This document shows positions 50,751 to 60,922 of a stretch of DNA of 64,000 nt, one piece after another. This stretch comes from an uncultured Bacteroidota bacterium (lineage in GTDB: Bacteria; Bacteroidota; Bacteroidia; Flavobacteriales; Flavobacteriaceae), in the NCBI GenBank assembly GCA_902581145.1, contig CACHNE010000008.1:1-64000 (forward strand), read 5' to 3'. A program made the translations under genes and the position numbers. Each line of letters opens with the position of its first letter. Within the stretch, counting starts at the first letter, position 1. The notes beneath the pieces are model-generated. The model made no database searches. It was not told where the DNA came from and was given only the letters and a program-made list of their open reading frames with translations.

Positions 50751-53312
50751 ATGGCAGACACAATCAGGTTAAATAAAGCTCTAAGGGAATTAAACATTTC
50801 CATTGATAGAGTAGCAGATTTTTTAGAGTCAAAGGGTCATACCATTGAAAAGAGACCAACAACTAAAATTTCTAAAGATCTTTATAACCTTTTATGTGAT
50901 GAGTTTCAAATTGACGCTGATAAAAAAATTGCTTCAAAGGAAGTTGTTGAAGCAAAAAATAAAGAAAAAGAAGAGATTAGGGAAAAACAAGAACGCCAGC
51001 AACAAGATTCCCTAAAACATGAGTCAGAAATAATTAGGGCTTCCTCTAAAGTAGTTCAGTTTAAAAAATTAGGTAAAATTGATCTTGAGTCAAAGATAGA
51101 AGTCGAAAAAGCTGAAACCCCAGATCAAACAAATAGTGTAGCAAAAGAAAAAGAAACTCAAAAATCTACACCTGAAAATATTGAAAACTTAAAAACAGAT
51201 AATTACAAAAAATTGTCTGGACTTAAGTCAACTGGTGAAACAATTGATTTAAATCAATTTAAAAAAACTGAATCATCTGAATCTACTCCCAAGTCCAAGA
51301 AAAGAAGAAGGAGGATAGCTTCTAAGCAGGATGATTCAAATCAAAACAATAATACAAGTTTTAAAGCTAAGCAAAAAGATAGATTTAAAAGACCAACCAA
51401 AGAAGAGCCAAGCGAAGAAGAAGTACAGCAGCAGATTAAAGAGACACTTGAAAAATTACAAGGAAAATCATCAAAGGGAAAAGCTGCAAAGTACAGAAGG
51501 GACAAAAGGGATCAACATAAGCAAAAATCAGAAGAAGAATTAGCTGCTCTTGAAGAGGAGAGTAAAATATTGAAAGTAACCGAATTTGTTACCGCCAGTG
51601 AAATTGCTACAATGATGGATGTTTCCCCGACAGAAATAATCTCAGCTTGTATGACTTTAGGAATGATGGTTACATTAAATCAAAGACTAGATGCTGAGAC
51701 TCTCTCAATTGTTGCTGAAGAGTTTGGATATAAAGTTGAATTTGTTACCGCCGAAATTGAAGACGAAAATATTGAATTTGAGGATTCGCCTGAAGATCTT
51801 AAACACAGACCACCTATAGTAACTGTGATGGGTCATGTTGACCACGGAAAAACCTCATTGCTTGATTACATAAGAAAAGAAAATGTAATTGCTGGTGAGT
51901 CAGGAGGAATAACGCAGCATATCGGTGCATATGGGGTAGAACTTCAGGATGGTCAAAAAATAACGTTTTTAGACACACCTGGTCACGAAGCATTTACTGC
52001 GATGAGGGCTAGAGGTGCGCAGGTCACCGATTTGGCCATAATTGTTGTTGCAGCAGATGATGATATTATGCCACAAACTAAAGAAGCTATTTCTCACGCT
52101 CAGGCTGCATCTGTTCCAATTGTTTTTGCTATTAATAAAATTGATAAACCAAATTCAAACCCTGATAAAATTAAAGAAGGTCTTTCAAACATGAATTTAC
52201 TGGTTGAGGATTGGGGAGGAAAAATTCAATCACATGATATTTCTGCCCTCAAGGGTGACGGAGTTAACGAATTACTGGAAAAAGTTCTTCTTGAAGCTGA
52301 GTTGTTAGAGCTAAAGGCTAATCCAAATAAAGATGCAAGTGGAACTGTTGTTGAAGCATTTCTAGATAAGGGAAGAGGTTATATTTCTACAATTTTGGTT
52401 CAGACAGGAACTTTAAAAATTGGTGATTTTGTACTCGCAGGTAAAAATAGCGGTAAAGTAAAGGCAATGCATGATGAACGAGGAAATGAAGTTAAAGAAG
52501 CAGGTCCATCAACACCAATTTCAATACTTGGATTAGATGGTGCACCTCAAGCAGGTGATAAATTTTCTGTTTTTTCTGATGAGAGAGAAGCCAAACAAAT
52601 CGCCAACAAAAGAACACAATTACAACGTGAGCAAACTGTCAGAACACAAAAACATATTACTCTTGATGAAATCGGAAGAAGAATTGCCCTTGGCGAATTC
52701 AAAGAGTTAAATATTATTCTCAAGGGTGATGTGGATGGATCTGTTGAGGCCTTAACGGATTCGCTTCAAAAATTATCAACTGAAGAGATACAAGTCAACA
52801 TAATTCATAAGGCCGTTGGAGCTATTACCGAAAGTGATGTTTTATTAGCATCTGCTTCTGATGCTATTGTTGTTGGTTTTAATGTTCGCCCAATGGGTAA
52901 TGCTAGACAAATTGCTGATAAAGAACAAATTGATATTAGAACCTATTCGATTATATATGACGCAATAAATGACGTTAAGGATGCGATGGAAGGTATGTTA
53001 TCCCCTGACTTTAAAGAGGAAATTACGGGTCTATGTGAAATTAGAGAGACTTTTAAAATTTCTAAAATCGGAACTATTGCAGGTTGTATGGTGACAAAAG
53101 GAAAAATTGTTAGAAATTCTGAAATTAGATTAATTAGGGAAGGTGTTGTGATTTTTACAGGTTCTTTATCATCACTAAAGAGATTTAAAGATGATGCTAA
53201 AGAGGTTACAAAAGGATATGATTGTGGATTACAGGTAAAAGATTATAATGACATCAAAGTAGGTGATGAGATTGAAGGATTTATTAATGTTGCCATAAAG
53301 AAAAAAATTTAA
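50751..53312 (+). CDS. infB: Translation initiation factor IF-2
   Basis: 853 residues. The N-terminal third is a variable Lys/Glu/Ser-rich linker containing a basic KKRRRRI run (about 183-189). The GTPase domain has GHVDHGKTS (about 362), DTPGHEAF, and NKID; the later beta-barrel domains include [10 protein letters not shown] and the C-terminal initiator-tRNA domain ends in GDEIEGF. Places formyl-Met-tRNA on the 30S subunit. It converges with the SPOR gene with a 4-base overlap and no visible hairpin between them. Confidence 0.97.
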   Translation: MADTIRLNKALRELNISIDRVADFLESKGHTIEKRPTTKISKDLYNLLCDEFQIDADKKIASKEVVEAKNKEKEEIREKQERQQQDSLKHESEIIRASSKVVQFKKLGKIDLESKIEVEKAETPDQTNSVAKEKETQKSTPENIENLKTDNYKKLSGLKSTGETIDLNQFKKTESSESTPKSKKRRRRIASKQDDSNQNNNTSFKAKQKDRFKRPTKEEPSEEEVQQQIKETLEKLQGKSSKGKAAKYRRDKRDQHKQKSEEELAALEEESKILKVTEFVTASEIATMMDVSPTEIISACMTLGMMVTLNQRLDAETLSIVAEEFGYKVEFVTAEIEDENIEFEDSPEDLKHRPPIVTVMGHVDHGKTSLLDYIRKENVIAGESGGITQHIGAYGVELQDGQKITFLDTPGHEAFTAMRARGAQVTDLAIIVVAADDDIMPQTKEAISHAQAASVPIVFAINKIDKPNSNPDKIKEGLSNMNLLVEDWGGKIQSHDISALKGDGVNELLEKVLLEAELLELKANPNKDASGTVVEAFLDKGRGYISTILVQTGTLKIGDFVLAGKNSGKVKAMHDERGNEVKEAGPSTPISILGLDGAPQAGDKFSVFSDEREAKQIANKRTQLQREQTVRTQKHITLDEIGRRIALGEFKELNIILKGDVDGSVEALTDSLQKLSTEEIQVNIIHKAVGAITESDVLLASASDAIVVGFNVRPMGNARQIADKEQIDIRTYSIIYDAINDVKDAMEGMLSPDFKEEITGLCEIRETFKISKIGTIAGCMVTKGKIVRNSEIRLIREGVVIFTGSLSSLKRFKDDAKEVTKGYDCGLQVKDYNDIKVGDEIEGFINVAIKKKI

Positions 53313-53722
53313 TCTAACTCAGAATTTTCCTTGTCTTTTGACTCATCCATGTCATCTATTATCTCGGTATACTCTGGACGAAAAATAAAAGCACTTCTAA
53401 ATTTTTTTCTAATCTCTATAAGTTTTTTATCGGCCTCAAGTTGATTGTAAAAATTACCAACCCATATTTTATAATTAGGAGTTTCGTATATAATGTTAGC
53501 AGACGTATCGTTAAAAATCTCGAGATATTCTTTCATTACTAGTTCAGCATTTTCTCGGTCTCCATTAAAAATCTGTATTCTAAGGTTCTGAACTTTACTA
53601 TTTAACTCTTTTTTTAATTTAATGATGCTATCAAGTTTACTACTTTGATTGACAGTTATCTTACCGTTTTGACTAAGAATCGGAAAGCATGAAAATAGTA
53701 AGCAGATAAATAAGATTCTCAT
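53309..53722 (-). CDS. Exported SPOR-domain protein
   Basis: 137 residues with a signal peptide (about 1-17, ending PILSQ). The mature protein is basic and helical at first; a SPOR-like fold follows (about 45-115), with [52 protein letters not shown] domains bind denuded peptidoglycan, so it may act at the cell wall or division site. The acidic C-terminal end ([15 protein letters not shown]) is unusual for the family. It is a single gene, convergent with infB. Confidence 0.8.
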   Translation of the reverse strand: MRILFICLLFSCFPILSQNGKITVNQSSKLDSIIKLKKELNSKVQNLRIQIFNGDRENAELVMKEYLEIFNDTSANIIYETPNYKIWVGNFYNQLEADKKLIEIRKKFRSAFIFRPEYTEIIDDMDESKDKENSELD

Positions 53723-53858
53723 TTCAATTTTCTTAAAAAATTTGATTTGATTTAGCTTTAAATAAAAGAAATCAATTTTTTTTATTTAGAATCGATATAA
53801 ATTAGTATTTTACCGATAATATTAGCAAATTTATGAATAAAAAAAACATTTAAGATGT

Positions 53859-53866
53859 TATTTTTG
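53859..53866 (+). promoter_or_regulatory. Candidate -7 box for the act-cox operon
   Basis: TATTTTTG matches TAnnTTTG 28 bases before the actA ATG at 53895. No -33 TTG lies at the right spacing. Confidence 0.4.
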
Positions 53867-53894
53867 TGCTTGATTTTTAACAGGCGATTTTTGA

Positions 53895-55226
53895 ATGGAT
53901 TCAAAAAATAATAGAAGAGGATTTTCGGTATTTAAGTTTAACCAACCAACCTTTCAAAAAACGACAACGTATCGTTCAATTTTTTTCGCCCTATTTTTAA
54001 TTTTTAGTTTATCAATTTTTGCGCAGGACGGTGACCCTGTTGCCGGAAAAGCCCTTTTCAATACGAACTGTGCTTCTTGCCATAAATTAGATAAAAAAAT
54101 GACAGGACCTGCACTGAGGTATGTTGAAAAAAGATTGTCCGAGGATGAAGGTCTAGACAGACAATGGCTTTATTCATGGATCAGAAATAGCTCAGCCATG
54201 ATTAAGTCTGGTGATGCTTATGCTAATAAAATTTATGAGGAGTACAATAAGTCAGCAATGACAGCTTACCCTCAACTTACCAACACAGATATTGATAATA
54301 TCTTAGCATATACTGCTCAAGATAAAGTTGTACCAAAACCTGCAGCCGTAGTTGCGGCAGTAAACACTGGCCCCTCAAACGGACTTGGTTTAACTGACGA
54401 AATTATTCTAGGAGTATTTACGATACTGTTTTTATTATTGTCTCTTGGGCTAGTGGTAGTAACAAAAACCCTTAAAAATCTAGCTGAATTAAAAGGTGTT
54501 AAGATAAAAGAAAAGAAAAAAGGTAAGCCGATATGGAAAGCATATCTTGAAAACCAATTTTTAATGCTCTGCACAGCAATATTGTTCTTACTTGTAAGTG
54601 CATACGGTTTTTACGGATGGACTATGCAAGTTGGTGTCAATCAAGGTTACATGCCTGTGCAACCAATCCATTATTCACATAAGATCCATTCAGGTGATAA
54701 TAAAATAGATTGTAACTACTGTCATTCTTCTGCAAAAGTTAGTAAGCATTCAGGAATTCCATCGCTAAATATTTGTATGAATTGTCATAAAAGTATTTAC
54801 GAATACAATGGTGAAACAACCGAAGAATACACTAAAGAATTCTACGATGCAGAAATTCAAAAATTATATAAGGCCGTTGGATGGGATGATGAGGCGCAAG
54901 AATACACTGGTGTTACTTATCCGGTAAAATGGGTTAGAATTCACAACCTTCCAGATTTTGCATATTTTAATCATTCACAGCACGTGTCTGTAGCAGGAAT
55001 TGAATGTCAAACTTGTCATGGTCCGGTAGAAGAAATGGAGATAATGTACCAGCACTCTCCTCTTACAATGGGTTGGTGTATTAATTGTCATCGTGAAACT
55101 AATGTGAAAATCAAAGACAATGAATATTATGATAGAATCCATGCAGAATTATCAAAAAAATACGGAGTCGAAGAATTAACTGCAGCTCAAATGGGAGGAC
55201 TTGAATGTGGTAAGTGTCATTATTAA
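53895..55226 (+). CDS. actA: Alternative Complex III subunit A, six-haem cytochrome c with fused monohaem domain
   Basis: 443 residues. Alternative Complex III oxidises menaquinol and passes electrons to cytochrome c or the oxidase. An N-terminal hydrophobic segment (about 27-43) precedes a class I-type cytochrome domain (C59ASCH63, with a possible Met ligand in SAMTAYP). Two membrane helices follow (about 170-190 and 220-240), then a pentahaem part with CNYCH, CMNCH, CQTCH, CINCH and CGKCH. Six CxxCH sites are seen in total, one more than the five of the Rhodothermus-type ActA. It is the first gene of the actABCDEF-coxBA operon. Confidence 0.92.
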   Translation: MDSKNNRRGFSVFKFNQPTFQKTTTYRSIFFALFLIFSLSIFAQDGDPVAGKALFNTNCASCHKLDKKMTGPALRYVEKRLSEDEGLDRQWLYSWIRNSSAMIKSGDAYANKIYEEYNKSAMTAYPQLTNTDIDNILAYTAQDKVVPKPAAVVAAVNTGPSNGLGLTDEIILGVFTILFLLLSLGLVVVTKTLKNLAELKGVKIKEKKKGKPIWKAYLENQFLMLCTAILFLLVSAYGFYGWTMQVGVNQGYMPVQPIHYSHKIHSGDNKIDCNYCHSSAKVSKHSGIPSLNICMNCHKSIYEYNGETTEEYTKEFYDAEIQKLYKAVGWDDEAQEYTGVTYPVKWVRIHNLPDFAYFNHSQHVSVAGIECQTCHGPVEEMEIMYQHSPLTMGWCINCHRETNVKIKDNEYYDRIHAELSKKYGVEELTAAQMGGLECGKCHY

Positions 55227-55243
55227 AATAGATAAAATTAGAT

Positions 55244-58200
55244 ATGTCAAATAATAAAAAATATTGGAAAAATTTAGCAGAGCTTGATTCTGCAAATGAC
55301 AATGTATTTGACAAATTGCAAAACAAAGAATTTGTTGAAGAAATCCCTGTCGATGAGTTTTTATCAAACAAGGATAATCTTTCTAATAGCTCCACAACTA
55401 GAAGGGACTTTTTAAAGTATATTGGATTTAGTACAGCAGCGGCTACTTTAGCTGCATGTGAAGGTCCCGTTGTAAAATCAATTCCTTATGTTGTCCAGCC
55501 AAAGGAAATTATTCCTGGTGTTGCTAATTACTATGCTACAACAATTGGAAACGGATATGATTTTGCAAACATATTGATTAAAAACAGAGAAGGAAGACCA
55601 ATTAAAGTTGAAAAAAACTCTATGGCACCCGAGGAACATGCTGCTAATGCAAGAGTTCATGCGTCAATTCTTGATTTATATGATAGTGCTAGACTTGCAC
55701 AACCAACAAAAGATAATATGCCTATTTCATGGTTTGGGTTCGAGTATGAAACCAAAGCAGGTCTGGAAGAAATTTCCAAATCTAATAGAGATATAGTTTT
55801 ACTGACCCAAACTTTTGCAAGTCCATCAACAAGAAAATTAATTGACGATTTTAAAGCTAAATACAGAAATGTAAGACATGTTGTATATGATTCAATTTCT
55901 GAATCTAAGGCTCTTGATGCATATGAGTCAAAATACGGATTAAGAGGATTAGCAAATTATGATTTTTCAAAATCTAAAGTTATAGTCTCTGTAGGCGCTG
56001 ATTTTCTTGGAGATTGGCAAGGTGGAGGATTTGATGTTTCATATGCAAAAGGTAGAATCCCTAATAAGGGAAAAATGTCTAGACATATTCAGTTTGAATC
56101 AAATATGACTCTTTCAGGGGCAAACTCAGATATGCGTATCCCTTTAAAGTATGATGAGCAAAAGCTTGTGATATTAGAAATTTATAATTCGCTATTTAGT
56201 AAAGAAATAAAAATAGATTCAAATCTATCAATCTCAGATAAACTAAGAAAAGCCATTGATAATACAATTGAAGAAATTAAATCAAATAAAAAGGGTTCTG
56301 TGGTTATTTCTGGAATTCAAGATGAAAATTACCAGAATTTAATTCTTCTAATAAATGAAAAACTTTCGAGCAATTCATTTAATCCTTCAAAAACAATATT
56401 GACCAGAGACGGAAAAGATGAAGATGTGTTACAACTTATTTCAGACATGAATCAAGGAAAGGTTGGTGCACTTATAATGTGTGGTGTCAATCCTGCTTAC
56501 ACATTATCAAATTCCGAAGAATTTATTAAATCATTGAAATCATTAGAAATGTCTATTTGTTTTTCAATGAAAAATGATGAGACAGCTAACCATTCAAAAT
56601 ATGTTGCTGCTTCAAATCATTATTTAGAATCCTGGTGTGATTATGAGCTAGTGTCAAATGAATTTTCATTAGCCCAACCAGTTATTAAAACTCTTTTCGA
56701 TACTAAACAATTTCAAGAAATATTGTTGGTTTGGAATGAAAATAAGACCACTGTTCATGATTATATTAAAAATTATTGGAACGATAATATATTAGGAGTC
56801 GATTCCTGGAGTAAAGCATTACATGATGGTATTTTTGTTAAAAGAAGAAAAAATAAAATCTTATCAAAGTCAAAATCAAATAAAAATGTATTTAAGCTGG
56901 AGGATATCAACACATCAAATAAATTTGAGTTGAATATATATCCAAAAACAGGAATGGGAGATGGACAACATGCCAATAATCCTTGGCTACAAGAGTTTCC
57001 CGATCCCCTAACTCGTGCTACTTGGGACAATTATCTTACCATTTCTGAGTATGATGCAAAAGAACTTGGGCTTTATTTGGAACCTAGTACGTTTTTTAAT
57101 CAGTCAAGAAATGATGCAAATGGTGGACTAAACGGAAAATACGCAATTGTTAAGTTAGGGAATAAAGAATTAAAAGTACCTGCTTTAATCCAACCTGGTC
57201 AGGCAAGAGGTACTGTTGGGTTGGCTTTTGGTTATGGAAGATCCCAAGGGGTTAAGTCAGAAATGATGACAGGTGTTAATGCTTACGAATTATATAAAAA
57301 CTTTAACTCTTCTCAAAGAGTAGAAATTTCTTCAACGAATGAAATTCATGAGTTTGCATGTATCCAACTTCAAAATACACTTATGGGTAGAGGAGATATT
57401 ATTAAGGAAACCAGTTTAGAAATTTTCAATACCAAAGACTCAAGTGTTTGGAATAGTGAAGCGGTTGTATCCCTTAATCATATTGAAACACCAGTTTCAT
57501 CCCCGGATGTCGATTTATGGCAAGAATTTGACAGATCAATTGGCCATCATTTTAATTTATCTATTGATCTTAATGCTTGTACGGGATGCGGTGCTTGTGT
57601 AATTGCTTGTCACACTGAAAATAATGTTCCAGTTGTAGGTAAAAGTGAAATTAGAAAGAGTAGAGACATGCATTGGTTAAGAATTGACAGATACTATTCC
57701 TCCGAAGATTCTTTTTATGAAGATGACATGAAAAAGGATAATATTAGTGGCCTTAGTAGTTCGCTTACATCTTTTGGTGAATTAGAAAATCCATCGGAGA
57801 ATCCTCAGGTGGCTTTTCAGCCTATAATGTGTCAACATTGTAATCACGCACCATGTGAAACAGTTTGCCCAGTTGCAGCTTCAAGTCACGGAAGACAAGG
57901 ACAAAATCATATGGCCTACAATAGATGTGTTGGTACAAGATATTGTGCTAATAACTGTCCATATAAGGTTAGAAGATTTAACTGGTTCCTTTACAATGGA
58001 AATGATGAATTTGATTATCACATGAATAATGATCTTGGAAGAATGGTAATTAACCCTGATGTAACCGTTAGGTCAAGGGGAGTAATGGAAAAATGTTCAA
58101 TGTGTATACAAAGTACACAGGCTGTGATTTTAAAGGCTAAGCTTGAGGGAAGACCTGTTGCTGAGGGTGAATTTAACGATAAGGTAGCTTGTTCAGCAGC

Positions 58201-58363
58201 ATGTACAACTGGTGCCATTAAATTTGGAGATATTAATGAAAAAGATAGTGAGATATACAAACTCAAAAACGATGACAGAGCGTATCATTTACTTGATGCG
58301 GTTGGAACAAAACCAAATGTTGTATATCAAGTAAAAGTTAGAAATACTAAAAATAAAGTTTAG
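55244..58363 (+). CDS. actB: Alternative Complex III subunit B, molybdopterin-like and Fe-S protein
   Basis: 1039 residues. A twin-arginine motif TTRRDFLKY (51-59) lies in an N-terminal extension, followed by a hydrophobic segment and AAC72, which looks like a lipobox and may anchor the protein. The large middle part resembles molybdopterin oxidoreductases but, as known for ActB, is not expected to bind the cofactor. The C-terminal ferredoxin-like part carries four cysteine clusters: CTGCGACVIACH, CQHCNHAPCETVCPV, CVGTRYCANNCP and CSMC...CSAACTTGAI, for [4Fe-4S]/[3Fe-4S] centres. It lies 17 bp after actA. Confidence 0.93.
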   Translation: MSNNKKYWKNLAELDSANDNVFDKLQNKEFVEEIPVDEFLSNKDNLSNSSTTRRDFLKYIGFSTAAATLAACEGPVVKSIPYVVQPKEIIPGVANYYATTIGNGYDFANILIKNREGRPIKVEKNSMAPEEHAANARVHASILDLYDSARLAQPTKDNMPISWFGFEYETKAGLEEISKSNRDIVLLTQTFASPSTRKLIDDFKAKYRNVRHVVYDSISESKALDAYESKYGLRGLANYDFSKSKVIVSVGADFLGDWQGGGFDVSYAKGRIPNKGKMSRHIQFESNMTLSGANSDMRIPLKYDEQKLVILEIYNSLFSKEIKIDSNLSISDKLRKAIDNTIEEIKSNKKGSVVISGIQDENYQNLILLINEKLSSNSFNPSKTILTRDGKDEDVLQLISDMNQGKVGALIMCGVNPAYTLSNSEEFIKSLKSLEMSICFSMKNDETANHSKYVAASNHYLESWCDYELVSNEFSLAQPVIKTLFDTKQFQEILLVWNENKTTVHDYIKNYWNDNILGVDSWSKALHDGIFVKRRKNKILSKSKSNKNVFKLEDINTSNKFELNIYPKTGMGDGQHANNPWLQEFPDPLTRATWDNYLTISEYDAKELGLYLEPSTFFNQSRNDANGGLNGKYAIVKLGNKELKVPALIQPGQARGTVGLAFGYGRSQGVKSEMMTGVNAYELYKNFNSSQRVEISSTNEIHEFACIQLQNTLMGRGDIIKETSLEIFNTKDSSVWNSEAVVSLNHIETPVSSPDVDLWQEFDRSIGHHFNLSIDLNACTGCGACVIACHTENNVPVVGKSEIRKSRDMHWLRIDRYYSSEDSFYEDDMKKDNISGLSSSLTSFGELENPSENPQVAFQPIMCQHCNHAPCETVCPVAASSHGRQGQNHMAYNRCVGTRYCANNCPYKVRRFNWFLYNGNDEFDYHMNNDLGRMVINPDVTVRSRGVMEKCSMCIQSTQAVILKAKLEGRPVAEGEFNDKVACSAACTTGAIKFGDINEKDSEIYKLKNDDRAYHLLDAVGTKPNVVYQVKVRNTKNKV

Positions 58364-58376
58364 AAATAAATAGATT

Positions 58377-59822
58377 ATGGGATCGCATTACGAAGCACCA
58401 ATTAGAAGACCTTTAGTCGCAGGTGAGAAATCTTACCACGACGTGACGGTTGATATTGCGAAGCCAATTGAAACCAAAGCCAATAAGCAATGGTGGATTG
58501 TTTTCACAATATCATTAGTGATGTTTTTGTGGGGTCTTGGTTGTATAATTTATACAATATCAACCGGTCTTGGCGTCTGGGGTTTAAATAAAACTGTTGG
58601 ATGGGCATGGGATATTACAAATTTTGTTTGGTGGGTTGGAATCGGTCATGCTGGAACACTGATTTCAGCTGTTTTATTATTGTTCAGACAAAAATGGAGA
58701 ATGGCAATTAACAGATCTGCTGAAGCAATGACAATATTTTCTGTAATCCAAGCTGGTTTATTTCCGATAATTCACATGGGACGACCATGGCTTGCATACT
58801 GGATGCTTCCGATACCAAATGGATTTGGATCTTTGTGGGTTAACTTTAACTCTCCACTTTTATGGGATGTTTTTGCAATTTCAACTTATTTATCTGTTTC
58901 TCTTGTTTTTTGGTGGACAGGTCTTTTACCAGATTTTGCAATGATTCGTGATAGGGCAGTTAAGCCTTTTCAAAAAAAAATTTATAGTATATTAAGTTTT
59001 GGATGGTCTGGTCGTGCAAAAGATTGGCAAAGATTTGAGGAAGTGTCACTAGTATTAGCAGGACTTGCTACACCACTTGTTCTCTCTGTACACACTATTG
59101 TATCTTTTGATTTTGCTACTTCAGTGATTCCTGGTTGGCATACTACTATATTTCCTCCATATTTTGTAGCTGGAGCAATTTTCTCAGGATTTGCTATGGT
59201 TCAAACTCTTCTAATAATTATGAGAAAAGTATGTGACCTTGAAGAATACATTACATTACAGCATATCGAATTGATGAATATTGTCATTATGATTACAGGT
59301 TCAATAGTGGGAGTTGCATATATAACAGAATTATTTATAGCATGGTATTCTGGAGTTGAGTATGAACAATATGCATTTTTAAACAGAGCTACTGGACCTT
59401 ATGCATGGGCTTATTGGGCAATGATGAGTTGTAATGTATTTTCTCCACAATTTATGTGGTTTAAAAAGTTGAGAACTAGTATAATGTTTTCTTTCTTTAT
59501 TTCGATTGTGGTTAATATTGGAATGTGGTTTGAAAGATTTGTTATTATTGTAACATCACTTCACAGGGATTATTTACCATCATCATGGACGATGTTCTCT
59601 CCTACCTTTGTAGACATAAGCATTTTTGTTGGTACTATAGGATTCTTTTTTGTTTTGTTTTTATTGTATGCAAGAACTTTTCCTGTAATTGCCCAGGCCG
59701 AGGTAAAAACAATACTAAAAAGCTCAGGTGAAAAGTATAAGAAATTAAGAGACAGTGGAAAGTCTTTGGTTGGCACTGGTGCTGATTCAAGAACTTCAAA
59801 AATTAAAAAAATTAAAAAGTAA
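58377..59822 (+). CDS. actC: Alternative Complex III subunit C, NrfD-like quinol-binding membrane protein
   Basis: 481 residues with ten predicted membrane helices, the NrfD/PsrC fold that oxidises menaquinol at the periplasmic side. Recognised parts: WAWDITNFVWWVGIGHAGTLISA, IHMGRPWLAYWMLPIPN and VLSVHTIVSFDFATSVIPGWH, with conserved His and Asp residues in the helices. The C-terminus is a lysine-rich cytoplasmic tail. It is followed by actD with a 1-base gap. Confidence 0.94.
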   Translation: MGSHYEAPIRRPLVAGEKSYHDVTVDIAKPIETKANKQWWIVFTISLVMFLWGLGCIIYTISTGLGVWGLNKTVGWAWDITNFVWWVGIGHAGTLISAVLLLFRQKWRMAINRSAEAMTIFSVIQAGLFPIIHMGRPWLAYWMLPIPNGFGSLWVNFNSPLLWDVFAISTYLSVSLVFWWTGLLPDFAMIRDRAVKPFQKKIYSILSFGWSGRAKDWQRFEEVSLVLAGLATPLVLSVHTIVSFDFATSVIPGWHTTIFPPYFVAGAIFSGFAMVQTLLIIMRKVCDLEEYITLQHIELMNIVIMITGSIVGVAYITELFIAWYSGVEYEQYAFLNRATGPYAWAYWAMMSCNVFSPQFMWFKKLRTSIMFSFFISIVVNIGMWFERFVIIVTSLHRDYLPSSWTMFSPTFVDISIFVGTIGFFFVLFLLYARTFPVIAQAEVKTILKSSGEKYKKLRDSGKSLVGTGADSRTSKIKKIKK

Positions 59823-59823
59823 T

Positions 59824-60357
59824 ATGGGATCAATAAAAATATTTCATGCCTTATATAATGATGATGACATCTTACTTTCAGCTGTAAAGAAGATCAAAGA
59901 AAAACATTATGATATTGATGAAGTTTACACACCCTTTCCAGTTCACGGTTTGGATAAGGTGATGGGTCTAGAACCAACTAGAATTGCTATAGCTGCTTTT
60001 ATTTATGGTTGTATTGGAATTACGGTTGCTACATTAATGATGAATTATATTATGATAGTAGATTGGCCTCAAAATATTGGTGGAAAGCCAAGTTTTAGCT
60101 ACATAGAAAATATGCCAGCTTTTGTTCCTATTATGTTTGAAATGACAGTATTTCATGCTGCGCATTTAATGGTAATTACTTTTTATTTAAGAAGTAGAAT
60201 GTGGCCTTTAAAAAAAGCCGAAAATCCTGACCCAAGAACAACTGATGATCATTTTTTAATTGAAATTAGCACTGACAAACCTGTTGCTGGACTAAGAAAA
60301 CTACTAAAAGATTCAGGAGCTGTAGAGATTAACGAAGTAAAACCCAAAGAGTATTAA
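59824..60357 (+). CDS. actD: Alternative Complex III subunit D (DUF3341)
   Basis: 177 residues from the ATG at 59824. The frame extends upstream into actC, but MGSIKIFHALYNDDD is the expected DUF3341 start. The cytoplasmic N-terminal part (KEKHYDIDEVYTPFPVHGLDK) is followed by two membrane helices (about 58-79 and 95-125). It is a structural subunit without a cofactor. The stop overlaps the actE start by one base. Confidence 0.92.
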   Translation: MGSIKIFHALYNDDDILLSAVKKIKEKHYDIDEVYTPFPVHGLDKVMGLEPTRIAIAAFIYGCIGITVATLMMNYIMIVDWPQNIGGKPSFSYIENMPAFVPIMFEMTVFHAAHLMVITFYLRSRMWPLKKAENPDPRTTDDHFLIEISTDKPVAGLRKLLKDSGAVEINEVKPKEY

Positions 60358-60914
60358 TGATGAATCATAGTTATAAAATATTATTAATATTTACCATACT
60401 TCTTCAATCATGTTGGGGTGATAAAGGTGCTCCAAATTATGAGTATATGCCTAATATGTATGAATCTTTAAGTTATGAGGCTTATTCAGAAAATCAAATA
60501 TTTGAAGATGAATTATCTGCGAGGTTTCCTGTTGAGGGTACAATCCCAAGAGGCTATTCACTATATGACTATGAAGACACCAATGAAGGTTATGATTTGG
60601 CAAAAAAAGAACTTATTAATCCTTATGAATTCAGTGATGCTGATATGTTAAAAGCTAAGGAGTTATACACTGTTTATTGTGGAGTTTGTCATGGTTCAAA
60701 GGGTGCAGGTCAAGGAATTCTCGTTAAAAGAGAAAAGATATTAGGAATTCCAAGTTATGCAGATCAAGGAAGAGCAATAACATCTGGTAGTACTTACCAC
60801 GTAATTTACTATGGTAAAAATACTATGGGATCTTATGCAAATCAGCTTAATGAAAAAGAAAGATGGATGGTAACAAGTTATGTTATGAAATTAAAATCAG
60901 ATTTAAGTAAATAG
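60357..60914 (+). CDS. actE: Alternative Complex III subunit E, monohaem cytochrome c lipoprotein
   Basis: 185 residues. A signal sequence ends in LLQSC19, a lipobox, so the protein is lipid-anchored at the periplasmic face. The class I cytochrome domain has C108GVCH112 and a Met ligand candidate at M157 (GKNTMGSY). The preceding PNMYESLSYEAYSEN region is typical of ActE. A second ATG at 60360 is equally possible as start. Confidence 0.93.
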   Translation: MMNHSYKILLIFTILLQSCWGDKGAPNYEYMPNMYESLSYEAYSENQIFEDELSARFPVEGTIPRGYSLYDYEDTNEGYDLAKKELINPYEFSDADMLKAKELYTVYCGVCHGSKGAGQGILVKREKILGIPSYADQGRAITSGSTYHVIYYGKNTMGSYANQLNEKERWMVTSYVMKLKSDLSK

Positions 60915-60922
60915 AATTTAAT

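Noticed and set aside
59755-59823. Upstream start for actD inside actC
   Set aside because: The added residues are an out-of-frame copy of the actC tail; the DUF3341 start is at 59824.
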